From Sediminicola sp037203765 (lineage in GTDB: Bacteria > Bacteroidota > Bacteroidia > Flavobacteriales > Flavobacteriaceae): a stretch of 64,000 bases of DNA. Both the position numbers and the translations under genes were made by a program. The notes under the pieces were generated by a model. That model did not search any database. It worked only from the letters and a program-made list of their open reading frames with translations, and was not told the DNA's origin. The DNA is taken from contig NZ_JBBCAS010000003.1 of the NCBI RefSeq assembly GCF_037203765.1, positions 62,001 to 126,000 on the forward strand. The letters are read 5' to 3'. This document shows, piece by piece, positions 17,120 through 24,965 of the stretch; the first letter of the stretch is position 1; each line of letters starts with the position of its first letter.

Positions 17120-18262
17120 ATGAGTATCCCAAAATCTATAGAGCAATCTTTCAAAGTAGAGTATAATTATCAATTACACTTTACGCAGCACCTGTTCCAT
17201 AAAGAAAATGCCCTGTTCAATAACATATTTAAGGATTACGCCAATGAGGGAGGTGTCAAAATCTTATTTGTCATTGATGACGGGGTGGTTGCAGCACATC
17301 AGAATTTATTGGATCAGATTAAGGACTATTGCGCAAGTTTTGCACCACAAATTCAATACCGTGATACCATAGTACTGCCAGGAGGAGAACAGGTCAAGCA
17401 TTCGGTGACCTCTTTGAATCAGGTGCTACAAGGTATCAATGATGCCAAAATCTGTAGACACTCCTTTGTGGTTGTCATTGGTGGGGGTGCTATAATTGAT
17501 ATGGTGGGCTATGCTTCGGCAATTGCACATAGAGGCGTTAAATTATTACGGATTCCAACTACCGTACTATCCCAAAACGATTCGGCTGTGGGTGTGAAGA
17601 ATAGTATTAACCACTTTGGAAAGAAGAATTTCTTGGGAACTTTTGCCCCACCCTATGCCATTATTAACGACAGTGATTTTCTAAAAACCTTGGAAAAAAG
17701 GGACTGGATCTCTGGAATTGCTGAAGCAATAAAAGTAGCCTTGATCAAGGACAAAAAATTTTACGGGGAAATAGAAAAATCGGCCGAAAAGCTTGCAACC
17801 AGGGATATGGCAAGTATGGAGTACCTCATATACAAATGTGCGGAGCTTCACATGCAACACATAGCCCAAGGAGGTGATCCTTTCGAGGCAGGTTCTTCGA
17901 GACCACTGGATTTTGGCCATTGGGCTGCGCATAAGCTAGAGCACATGACCAACTATAAAATAAGGCACGGAGAGGCTGTAGCGGTTGGTATGGCTATAGA
18001 CCTTACCTATGCCCAATTGATCGGTCTTATATCCAAAGAAACCTTAATAGCTATTCTTGATGTGATGGGGAAGGTTGGTTTTGATCTCAAGTTGCCCATA
18101 AAACCTGAAAGAATTGAGGAGCTTTTGTCAGGGATAGAGGAATTTAGGGAGCATCTGGGAGGAAAGCTTACCATTACTTTGATATCCGAAATTGGCAAAA
18201 AGCACGATGTCCACCAAATAGATATGCAAAAAATGAAGGAGGCCATATCCTATTTGGTTTAA
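17120..18262 (+). CDS. eboD: EboD: 3-dehydroquinate synthase-family sugar phosphate cyclase
   Basis: A 380-residue member of the dehydroquinate synthase superfamily, which cyclises sugar phosphates using NAD and a metal. NAD-binding GGGAIIDMVGYASAIAHRGV, the substrate loop TTVLSQNDSAVGVKNSIN and the metal-ligand region KIRHGEAVAVGMAIDL are all present, so it is probably active. The loop differs from aroB (usually DSSVGGKTG(I/V)NH), arguing for a specialised cyclase and not the housekeeping shikimate enzyme. The ATG at 17120 lies 11 bp after eboC. The in-frame ATG at 17033 would sit inside eboC and is rejected. Confidence 0.88.
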   Translation: MSIPKSIEQSFKVEYNYQLHFTQHLFHKENALFNNIFKDYANEGGVKILFVIDDGVVAAHQNLLDQIKDYCASFAPQIQYRDTIVLPGGEQVKHSVTSLNQVLQGINDAKICRHSFVVVIGGGAIIDMVGYASAIAHRGVKLLRIPTTVLSQNDSAVGVKNSINHFGKKNFLGTFAPPYAIINDSDFLKTLEKRDWISGIAEAIKVALIKDKKFYGEIEKSAEKLATRDMASMEYLIYKCAELHMQHIAQGGDPFEAGSSRPLDFGHWAAHKLEHMTNYKIRHGEAVAVGMAIDLTYAQLIGLISKETLIAILDVMGKVGFDLKLPIKPERIEELLSGIEEFREHLGGKLTITLISEIGKKHDVHQIDMQKMKEAISYLV

Positions 18263-18280
18263 TTTTTTGAAAGCGATTGT

Positions 18281-19477
18281 ATGTTGATTCAAGATAAATT
18301 TCATGTAACCTATTGTTCCAACATCCATCCCGGTGAGGATTGGGAAACTACATTTCTCAATTTAAAGCAATATATTCCAAGAATAAAAAGGGAAGTATCC
18401 AAGGGTGCCTCTTTTGGTATTGGGTTGCGACTTTCCAATGCGGCAAGTCTGCAACTTGACGAAGGACATAATTTGGAGGATTTTAAGTTTTGGCTGGCCC
18501 AAAATGATTGTTATGTCTTTACCATGAATGGTTTTCCCTATGGAGATTTCCACAACACTGAAGTCAAGGATAAAGTACACGCCCCGGATTGGACTACCAA
18601 AGAAAGGTTGGAATATACCAAACGATTATTTCGGCAGTTGGCTTTTTTGTTGCCCAAGGGCGTATCCGGAGGTATTTCTACCTCTCCCATCAGTTATAAA
18701 CACTGGTATGCCAGTGAGGAAGAATTGACCTCTGCGCTACACCTAGGGTCAGAGCATCTTGCTGAAGTTGTGTTGTACCTTCAGGAATTGGAAACTATCA
18801 CTGGAAAGTATTTGCATCTGGATATTGAGCCAGAACCAGACGGACTGTTGGAGAATACAGCGGAATTTGTAGATTTTTATAAAAACTATCTCATGCCCAC
18901 GGCTGTTAAAGAGATAAATTCCAAAAAAGGACTTCATGAAAGGGATGCCGAGCAATTGATCAAAAGGCATATTACCCTATGTTATGATATTTGCCATTAT
19001 TCACTCGCATATGAAGCTCCATCCTATACTTTTGGGGAAATGAAAATGCATGGTATCGCCATTGGCAAGATCCAAGTAAGTGCTGCTCTAAAAATCCTTT
19101 TTGAAAAAGGAAATGAAGAACAAATATGGAATTCCCTGGCACGTTTTAATGAACCTACCTATTTACACCAGGTGACCGAGCAGCAAGATGGTCATGTTAG
19201 GGTTTATAATGATCTGCCTATGGTATTAAAAAATCGAAAAGCACATAAAGAGCTTAGGGCCCATTTTCATGTTCCCATATTTTTGGAAAAGTTCGACGAT
19301 CTCTATGCTACCCAAGACCAAATTTTGAGCACTTTAGCTTATCTGAAGGAATATCCGGTGACCGAGCATATGGAGGTTGAGACCTATACTTGGGATGTAT
19401 TGCCGGAAACATTGAAGGTAGATTTGGGACGATCAATCATAAGGGAATTGCAATGGTTAAAGAAACAGATGGCATGA
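18281..19477 (+). CDS. eboE: EboE: metabolite traffic protein, TIM-barrel
   Basis: A 398-residue protein of the xylose isomerase-like TIM-barrel fold. Strand and loop segments typical of that fold are GASFGIGLRLSNAASLQL, YLHLDIEPEPDGLLENTAEF, ITLCYDICHYSLAYEAPSYT and MHGIAIGKIQVSAALKI. The acidic and His residues in LDIEPEPDG and CYDICHYS look like a metal site. The label 'metabolite traffic protein EboE' comes from the cyanobacterial cluster, where ebo genes are linked to export of a scytonemin precursor. It could equally be an isomerase or epimerase. It starts 18 bp after eboD and overlaps eboF by 4 bp. Confidence 0.87.
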   Translation: MLIQDKFHVTYCSNIHPGEDWETTFLNLKQYIPRIKREVSKGASFGIGLRLSNAASLQLDEGHNLEDFKFWLAQNDCYVFTMNGFPYGDFHNTEVKDKVHAPDWTTKERLEYTKRLFRQLAFLLPKGVSGGISTSPISYKHWYASEEELTSALHLGSEHLAEVVLYLQELETITGKYLHLDIEPEPDGLLENTAEFVDFYKNYLMPTAVKEINSKKGLHERDAEQLIKRHITLCYDICHYSLAYEAPSYTFGEMKMHGIAIGKIQVSAALKILFEKGNEEQIWNSLARFNEPTYLHQVTEQQDGHVRVYNDLPMVLKNRKAHKELRAHFHVPIFLEKFDDLYATQDQILSTLAYLKEYPVTEHMEVETYTWDVLPETLKVDLGRSIIRELQWLKKQMA

Positions 19478-20850
19478 AGAAAACCGTAGTAATAAATATC
19501 GTCGGTCTGACCAAGAGATTGATTGGTGAGCACACCCCGTTTATAAAGAATTTTCTGGATGCGGGGGTTCATGCCACCATTGAGCCAGTTTTGCCTGCAG
19601 TTACCTGTACCGCACAGTCTACCTATCTCACTGGAAAATGGCCATCGGAACATGGAATTGTTGGCAATGGGTGGTATTTCAAAGAGGAGCATGAGGTTAA
19701 ATTTTGGCGGCAGTCCAACAGCTTGGTGCAATCCGATAAAATATGGGATGCTTTAAAATCCGAATTTGAGGACTTCACATGTGCCAATCACTTTTGGTGG
19801 TACAATATGTATTCCAATGTGGATTACAGCCTTACGCCGCGTCCAAATTATCTTGCAGATGGGCGTAAAATCCCTGATGTATATTCTTTTCCTGCGGATC
19901 TTAGGGATAAGCTTCAAAATGAATTGGGAACTTTTCCGCTATTTAATTTTTGGGGCCCAAAGACCTCTATTAAGTCCAGTCAATGGATAGCCAATGGCGC
20001 CGTTTCCACAGATAAAATGTACGATCCTACATTGACCTTGATCTACATCCCCCATTTGGATTATAACATCCAGAGATATGGTCTCGATTTCAATAAATTT
20101 GGAAAGGATCTCAATGATGTGGATGCTTTGGTGGAAAAATTGGTTGCCTACTATCAAGAAAAGGATGCCAATATTGTATTGTTGTCAGAATATGGTATTA
20201 CCAATGTGCAACGGTCCATTCATCCCAATAGAATTTTACGAATGAAGGGCTATTTAAATATAAGGGAAGAAAGAGGATTGGAACTGTTGGATGCCGGAGC
20301 CAGTAGTGCATTTGCAGTGTCGGACCATCAAATATCCCATATCTATGTTAAGGATAAAACGAACATCGATACCATAAAAAAGATGTTTGAATCTGAGCCT
20401 GGTATAGAAAAAGTCCTTGTGGGCAAAGAAATAGAACAAGCCCGCTTAAATCATGAGCGGAGTGGAGATCTGGTATTGGTAGCAGATACCGATTCGTGGT
20501 TTACCTACTACTTTTGGCTGGATGATGCCAAGGCACCTGATTTTGCCCGAATGGTGGATATCCATAAGAAACCGGGCTACGATCCTGTAGAAATGTTTAC
20601 AGATCCCAAAGACCCTTTTGTGGTTCCGAAAATACTGTGGAAGTTGCTAAAGAAAAAGCTCGGTTTTAGAACGCTGATGGACGTAATCCCGTTGGATTCA
20701 ACTTTGGTCAAGGGTTCACATGGCAGGATTCCTGAAAGTGCAGAGGATCATCCAATATTTATATCCAATTCAAAAAGCGGACCGCTGGAACAATCTATCA
20801 AGGCTACGGACGTTTATCATTTATTGTACAAACATGTTTCTAATACCTAA
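19474..20850 (+). CDS. eboF: EboF: alkaline phosphatase / nucleotide pyrophosphatase-superfamily protein
   Basis: A 458-residue phosphodiesterase or phosphatase-like protein without a signal peptide. The nucleophile region VTCTAQSTYLTGKWPSEHGI has the Thr/Ser typical of type I phosphodiesterases. Further metal-ligand regions are LIYIPHLDYNIQRYGLDF (IPHLDY), VLLSEYGITNVQRSIHPN and VKGSHGRIPESAEDHPIF (HG and H). The ATG at 19474 overlaps the eboE TGA (ATGA). The longer in-frame ATG at 19390 lies within eboE and gives an unrelated N-terminus. It is the last ebo gene, likely acting on a phosphorylated or nucleotide-linked intermediate, which is inference. Confidence 0.88.
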   Translation: MKKTVVINIVGLTKRLIGEHTPFIKNFLDAGVHATIEPVLPAVTCTAQSTYLTGKWPSEHGIVGNGWYFKEEHEVKFWRQSNSLVQSDKIWDALKSEFEDFTCANHFWWYNMYSNVDYSLTPRPNYLADGRKIPDVYSFPADLRDKLQNELGTFPLFNFWGPKTSIKSSQWIANGAVSTDKMYDPTLTLIYIPHLDYNIQRYGLDFNKFGKDLNDVDALVEKLVAYYQEKDANIVLLSEYGITNVQRSIHPNRILRMKGYLNIREERGLELLDAGASSAFAVSDHQISHIYVKDKTNIDTIKKMFESEPGIEKVLVGKEIEQARLNHERSGDLVLVADTDSWFTYYFWLDDAKAPDFARMVDIHKKPGYDPVEMFTDPKDPFVVPKILWKLLKKKLGFRTLMDVIPLDSTLVKGSHGRIPESAEDHPIFISNSKSGPLEQSIKATDVYHLLYKHVSNT

Positions 20851-20855
20851 GGTCT

Positions 20856-21212
20856 ATGAAATCATTTTTTAAAGCAATATCCATAGTTTTTACCGTGCTC
20901 TTCCTCTGGGCGGCGTATGTACAGTATAACGATCCCGATGCCCTTTTGTGGTATGCTATTTATGGGAGTGCGGCCGCAGCTTCCGTGATGTTTTTTTTGG
21001 AAAAGCTGTCCTTTAAGGTGGCATTGTTATTGTTCGCCTTGTATTTTATAGGAGTATTCATTTTTTGGCCCAATGAGTTTGAGGGAGTTGGTATTGATGA
21101 CGGAGAAATTGGGAATATTGAGCATGCAAGAGAATCCTTTGGGCTTCTGATCAATGCACTGGTAATGCTGATGTACAGTTTGAGGATTAGGGCTTTGGCT
21201 AAAAAAGCCTAA
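20856..21212 (+). CDS. TMEM220-family small membrane protein
   Basis: A 118-residue protein with four hydrophobic segments (ISIVFTVLFLWAAYVQY, YAIYGSAAAASVMFFL, VALLLFALYFIGVFIF, LLINALVMLMYSL) and the QYNDPDALLWYAIYG signature of the TMEM220 family. The conserved ESFGLLINALVM segment near the end also fits. Function is unknown. It begins 5 bp after eboF on the same strand, so it is very likely co-transcribed with the ebo operon, though it is not a recognised ebo gene. Its 3' end meets dnaX tail to tail, with the two genes overlapping by about 4 bp. Confidence 0.83.
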   Translation: MKSFFKAISIVFTVLFLWAAYVQYNDPDALLWYAIYGSAAAASVMFFLEKLSFKVALLLFALYFIGVFIFWPNEFEGVGIDDGEIGNIEHARESFGLLINALVMLMYSLRIRALAKKA

Positions 21213-23026
21213 AAATCAAGGTCAAACTCTTTCCGCAAAATGTCAATAGCCGGGTTCTTTTCCCGTAATTTTTCATATTTCTCCAGTGGGGTAAATGCAA
21301 ATTTTTTGGCAGTTTCCTCGTTAACGGTAATGGTAAGACTGATAAAATAATTGTTCAGCTTTTGCCTTAAATATTCCATGAGGTCATATTGCTCGCGCTC
21401 CACCTCTTTTTTCATGGTACCATTGGGAAGTTCGATCCAGATGGTAGTTTGGTTTTTGAGTTTTGGGATATCGGTATTTAGATTGGAAGCCAGGATTTTT
21501 CTACCATCCTTATCGATTATCTCCACGAACGCTGCCCAGTGAGCCTGCATTTCCTCTTCTGTAAATGCATCCTTGGGCAATTTGTTCTCATCAACCGTCT
21601 CATCTTTTCTATTGAGCTCATGCTCTTTTTTAGCCTTTAGGCTGGATAAGGAAAGTCCCGATACCCTTTTTGATGGAATGTTAATGCTGGGTTTTACGGT
21701 CTCCTTGCTTTCTAAAGGTTCTTTTTTGGAAGTGCTGTTTTCAATTGGGGGTTCCGCTACCAATACCGTAGTTTCCAATTGTTCCAGGGCTTCGCTATTG
21801 GTCTTCGTTTGGGTAGTGCCATCAGTTGCCTTTAGGATTGTATTGGGGCTGTTGTCTTGTGGTGCGGCCGGCTGTTTTGCGACCGTAATGGCGTTTCCTT
21901 GCCCTTTGAAAAATGAGGCAGGTATTAAAAAGTCACTGTTTCCTAAATGTTCAGATTTTTTTTTTTGGCCATCGAAGTCGATGGAAGCCAGTTTCATGAG
22001 AGCCAATTCTACCAGAAGCCGCTGGTTTTTGCTGGACTTGTATTTGAGATCACAATCATTTGCAATATCGATCCCCTGCATTAGAAAGGCGTTGGATACC
22101 TTTTTGGACTGCTCCAAATAATTTTTCTTGGCCTCGTCTCCAACTTCCAATAACGCTATGGTATCCTGATGTTGGCATACCATAAGGTCCCTGAAGTGGG
22201 AGGCCAGACCAGATATGAAATGGTGCCCGTCAAAGCCTTTGGATAAGGTTTCGTTGAACAATACCAATAAGGCCGGGATATTATGAGCCAAGATTAGGTC
22301 TGTAGCTGAAAAGTAGGTATCGTAATCCAATACGTTCAGGTTTTCAGTGACTGCTTTTCGGGTCAATTTTTTTCCGGAAAAACTTACTACCCTATCAAAT
22401 ATGGAAAGGGCGTCCCTCATAGCCCCATCTGCCTTTTGGGCAATGATATGCAAGGCGTCGTCCTCAGCTTCTATTTCCTGGTTTTCTGCAATATATTTTA
22501 AGTACTCCGCAGCATCCTTAACGGTAATACGTTTAAAATCAAAAATTTGGCAACGGGACAGGATGGTGGGTATGATCTTGTGCTTTTCCGTCGTGGCCAA
22601 AATAAAGATGGCGTGCTTTGGAGGCTCTTCAAGTGTCTTTAAGAAAGCATTGAAGGCCGATTGGGACAACATGTGTACCTCATCAATGATATAGACCTTG
22701 TATTTCCCGGTTTGGGGAGGAATCCTTACCTGATCGGTAAGATTTCTAATGTCGTCTACAGAATTGTTTGAGGCCGCATCCAGTTCAAAGATGTTAAATG
22801 CAAAATCTTCATCTGTGTGTTCGGTACCGTCCTGATTTATTTTTTTTGCCAAAATTCTGGCACATGTGGTTTTTCCTACCCCTCTAGGTCCGCAAAAAAG
22901 TAGGGCCTGAGCCAAATGATTGTTTTCAATAGCATTGAGCAGGGTATTTGTAATAGCCTGTTGTCCCACAACATCCTTGAATGTCTGGGGCCTGTATTTT
23001 CTGGCTGATACTACAAATGGTTCCAC
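21209..23026 (-). CDS. dnaX: DNA polymerase III subunit gamma/tau
   Basis: Clamp-loader ATPase of the replisome, 605 residues. The AAA+ core has MEPFVVSARKYRPQTFKDVV, Walker A GPRGVGKTT (Lys52), Walker B VYIIDEVHML, and sensor region IFILATTEKHKIIPTILSRC. The Cys4 zinc module usual after Walker A is missing: residues 58-80 are RILAKKINQDGTEHTDEDF with no cysteine cluster. Domain III ends near residue 350 (VELALMKLASIDF) and is followed at once by an 11-A tract (codons 354-357), then a low-complexity linker and a tau-like C-terminal domain (AHWAAFVEIIDKDGRKILAS). A TATATTTG at 23075-23082 is the likely -7 promoter box. Confidence 0.96.
   Translation of the reverse strand: MEPFVVSARKYRPQTFKDVVGQQAITNTLLNAIENNHLAQALLFCGPRGVGKTTCARILAKKINQDGTEHTDEDFAFNIFELDAASNNSVDDIRNLTDQVRIPPQTGKYKVYIIDEVHMLSQSAFNAFLKTLEEPPKHAIFILATTEKHKIIPTILSRCQIFDFKRITVKDAAEYLKYIAENQEIEAEDDALHIIAQKADGAMRDALSIFDRVVSFSGKKLTRKAVTENLNVLDYDTYFSATDLILAHNIPALLVLFNETLSKGFDGHHFISGLASHFRDLMVCQHQDTIALLEVGDEAKKNYLEQSKKVSNAFLMQGIDIANDCDLKYKSSKNQRLLVELALMKLASIDFDGQKKKSEHLGNSDFLIPASFFKGQGNAITVAKQPAAPQDNSPNTILKATDGTTQTKTNSEALEQLETTVLVAEPPIENSTSKKEPLESKETVKPSINIPSKRVSGLSLSSLKAKKEHELNRKDETVDENKLPKDAFTEEEMQAHWAAFVEIIDKDGRKILASNLNTDIPKLKNQTTIWIELPNGTMKKEVEREQYDLMEYLRQKLNNYFISLTITVNEETAKKFAFTPLEKYEKLREKNPAIDILRKEFDLDF
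21956..21966 (-). other. 11-A slippery tract in dnaX, candidate slippage/frameshift site
   Basis: On the dnaX coding strand 11 consecutive A residues encode the end of Gln354 and Lys355-357. Slipping to the -1 frame (or a 12th A) gives Ile and then TGA directly. Slipping to +1 (or 10 As) gives Asn-Leu-Asn-Ile and then TAG. Either makes a 358-360 residue gamma-like form ending right after domain III. Production of such a form is inferred, not seen. Confidence 0.6.
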
Positions 23027-23147
23027 GAATCTTATCTTTAGCGCAGATGGGCATCCGCCCTTTGCTGCGAGCTACAAATATAAAAATAGCATTGCATAAA
23101 GCGGTTACTTTAGCATAGTTTAAAGACTTTTTTATTAACAATTGAAG

Positions 23148-23155
23148 TATCTTTG
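23148..23155 (+). promoter_or_regulatory. -7 promoter box of rnpB
   Basis: TATCTTTG fits TANNTTTG and ends 6 bp before the first base of the RNase P RNA P1 stem. No good -33 TTTG was found at the expected distance. Confidence 0.6.
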
Positions 23156-23159
23156 CATG

Positions 23160-23466
23160 TAGCAGGTCGCTCTATCGCTCCCAATAACAATTGGGGGAGG
23201 AAAGTCCGGACACCATAGTGCAGTATAGCGGGTAACGCCCGTCCATCGAGAGGTGAGGACAAGTGCAACAGAAAGCAAGTACAGGTAATGCTGTAGTGAA
23301 ACCAGGTAAACTCTATGCGGTGCAACGTCATGTAAATCAGTGTTTGAGGGTGCACGCCCGAGCTGAAGGGTAGGCGGTTTGAGCCTTTGGGTAACCAAGG
23401 GTCTAGATAAATGATAGAGGGTTCCTGATTATTCAGGATGAACAGAATCCGGCTTATGACCTGCTT
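23160..23466 (+). ncRNA. rnpB: RNase P RNA, bacterial class A
   Basis: Catalytic RNA that removes 5' leaders from tRNA precursors. P1 is closed by GCAGGTC (23162-23168) and GACCTGC (23458-23464). Conserved regions are present in order: GAGGAAAGTCCGGAC after P2/P3, the GTGCAACAGAAAG segment, GTAAACTCTATGCGG-like core sequence, AGATAAATGATAGAGGG, and the 3' element ACAGAATCCGGCTTA. A T-run follows P1 and serves as terminator. Length of about 305 nt is normal. The gene overlaps no coding sequence, and the open frames across it on the other strand are spurious. It is convergent with the PLP enzyme gene 7 bp away. Confidence 0.96.
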
Positions 23467-23472
23467 TTTTTA

Positions 23473-24417
23473 TTAAAATGGTAGTTTTCCTAGATCTACA
23501 TTTCCTCCCGATAGGATTATCCCAATTTTTTTTCCTTTAAAGAATTCCTTTTCTCTCAATAATGCGGCAAATGGCACGGCACATGAAGGTTCAATAATAA
23601 TTTTCATACGTTCCCACAACAGATGCATGGCATCGATGATTTCTTTTTCTTCCACTCTGATGATCATTTCCACATAATCCATGATGATGGGGAAGTTGAT
23701 ATCTCCCAGTTCTGTTCTTAGTCCGTCTGCAATGGTATCGGTAGACTCATTACGAACAATTTGACCTGTTTTCAAAGAATGGTAGGCGTCGTCAACGTTG
23801 AAAGGTTCTCCTCCTATGGTATTGCATTTGTGGCCGAAAAAATGTGCTGCCAATGACGTTCCCGCAATGAGTCCGCCTCCACCCACAGGAGTCATGATAT
23901 AATTTAAATCCGGATGGTCTTCCAGCAATTCCATGGCCGCAGTTCCTTGTCCCAGAATAACATTAAAGTTGTTTGAGGGGTGCAGAAAGGTAGCGCCGTA
24001 TTTCTTTACAATCTCGGCCGCAGCCTTTTCTCTGGCCCCTAGATTGGGCTCGCACTCGATAACCTCACCTCCATAACTCCGAACCGCATTTTTCTTTACC
24101 TGCGGGGCATTGTTCGGCATTACGATATATGCTTTGACGCCTATGGACCTTGCGGCCAAGGAAAGGGCCTGTGCAAAGTTCCCCGAGGAGTGTGTTACAA
24201 CACCTTTTGCCTTCTGTTCTTTGGTGAGTTTGCTTATAGAATGAACGGCTCCCCTCATTTTAAATGAGCCCGAGCGCTGAAAATTTTCACATTTAAAAAA
24301 CAATTCCACCCCGGAGAGTTCATTTAGTAAAGTGGAAGTCAAAACAGGGGTTCGGTGGATATGTTCCGATACAATAGCTTTGCAATCAAGTAAGAGGTTC
24401 CTGGTTATTCGTGTCAT
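23473..24417 (-). CDS. PLP-dependent threonine dehydratase / serine racemase-like enzyme
   Basis: A 314-residue fold-type II PLP enzyme. The PLP lysine is in FKCENFQRSGSFKMRGAV (SFKxRGA), the phosphate-binding glycine loop in MTPVGGGGLIAGTSLAAH, and the substrate loop in VTHSSGNFAQALSLAA. The C-terminus ends ILSGGNVDLGKLPF, with no ACT regulatory domain, so it is the short catabolic or racemase type and not the allosteric IlvA. It may deaminate threonine or serine, or racemise serine; the sequence alone does not decide. It is the last gene of a minus-strand run with rsmD, 5 bp apart. Confidence 0.88.
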   Translation of the reverse strand: MTRITRNLLLDCKAIVSEHIHRTPVLTSTLLNELSGVELFFKCENFQRSGSFKMRGAVHSISKLTKEQKAKGVVTHSSGNFAQALSLAARSIGVKAYIVMPNNAPQVKKNAVRSYGGEVIECEPNLGAREKAAAEIVKKYGATFLHPSNNFNVILGQGTAAMELLEDHPDLNYIMTPVGGGGLIAGTSLAAHFFGHKCNTIGGEPFNVDDAYHSLKTGQIVRNESTDTIADGLRTELGDINFPIIMDYVEMIIRVEEKEIIDAMHLLWERMKIIIEPSCAVPFAALLREKEFFKGKKIGIILSGGNVDLGKLPF

Positions 24418-24422
24418 ATACT

Positions 24423-24965
24423 TTAAGAAGATGGTTCAAAAAAACTAAAAACGCTTACGCCATACCTTCTTTGATTGGAAAAATAGGGCAGCTGTGATAG
24501 ATCGGTGTATTTGGAATGTTCAATGATCAAGACCCCATTTTCCAAGAGCAGTTCATTTTTAAAAACCAATTCCGGAATTTTGGAAAACTCTTCCAAGGAC
24601 ATGTCATAAGGGGGGTCGGCAAAGATAATATCGGACTTTACATGGACCTTTTCCAAGTAGGTGAACACATCACTTTTAATGGTAGTAATGTTGAAGTCCA
24701 ATTCTTTTGCAATTTGGTTGATGAACTTTATGCAACCAAAATCGGCATCCACACTTACAATGCGTTCCGTTCCCCGAGAGGCAAATTCATAACTGATATT
24801 TCCTGTTCCGGCGAACAAGTCAAGGACACTGATTTCGTTAAAATAATATTGATTGTTCAAGATGTTGAACAAGGCCTCTTTTGCCATATCCGTTGTAGGT
24901 CTAACGGGGAGCTTTTTAGGGGCGATGATTCTTTTGCCTTTGTAGTTTCCTGATATAATTCGCAT
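24423..24965 (-). CDS. rsmD: 16S rRNA (guanine966-N2)-methyltransferase
   Basis: SAM-dependent methyltransferase acting on 16S rRNA G966 in the 30S subunit. The 180-residue protein begins MRIISGNYKGKRIIAPKKLP and has RPTTDMAKEALFNIL, the SAM-binding VLDLFAGTGNISYEFASRG, and the catalytic IIFADPPYDMSLEEF (DPPY). All are hallmarks of RsmD. Its start codon touches the stop of the upstream DUF3822 gene, so the pair is translationally coupled. Confidence 0.95.
   Translation of the reverse strand: MRIISGNYKGKRIIAPKKLPVRPTTDMAKEALFNILNNQYYFNEISVLDLFAGTGNISYEFASRGTERIVSVDADFGCIKFINQIAKELDFNITTIKSDVFTYLEKVHVKSDIIFADPPYDMSLEEFSKIPELVFKNELLLENGVLIIEHSKYTDLSQLPYFSNQRRYGVSVFSFFEPSS

Noticed and set aside
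21956..21966. The 11-A tract as a sequencing or assembly error
   Set aside because: With 11 As the 605-codon frame is uninterrupted and the tau-like C-terminal domain follows in frame, so the length given is consistent with a real gene.
23110..23398. Two minus-strand open frames of 81 and 87 codons
   Set aside because: They lie wholly or largely inside the RNase P RNA gene, whose conserved core and P1 stem are clear; the translations have no family resemblance.
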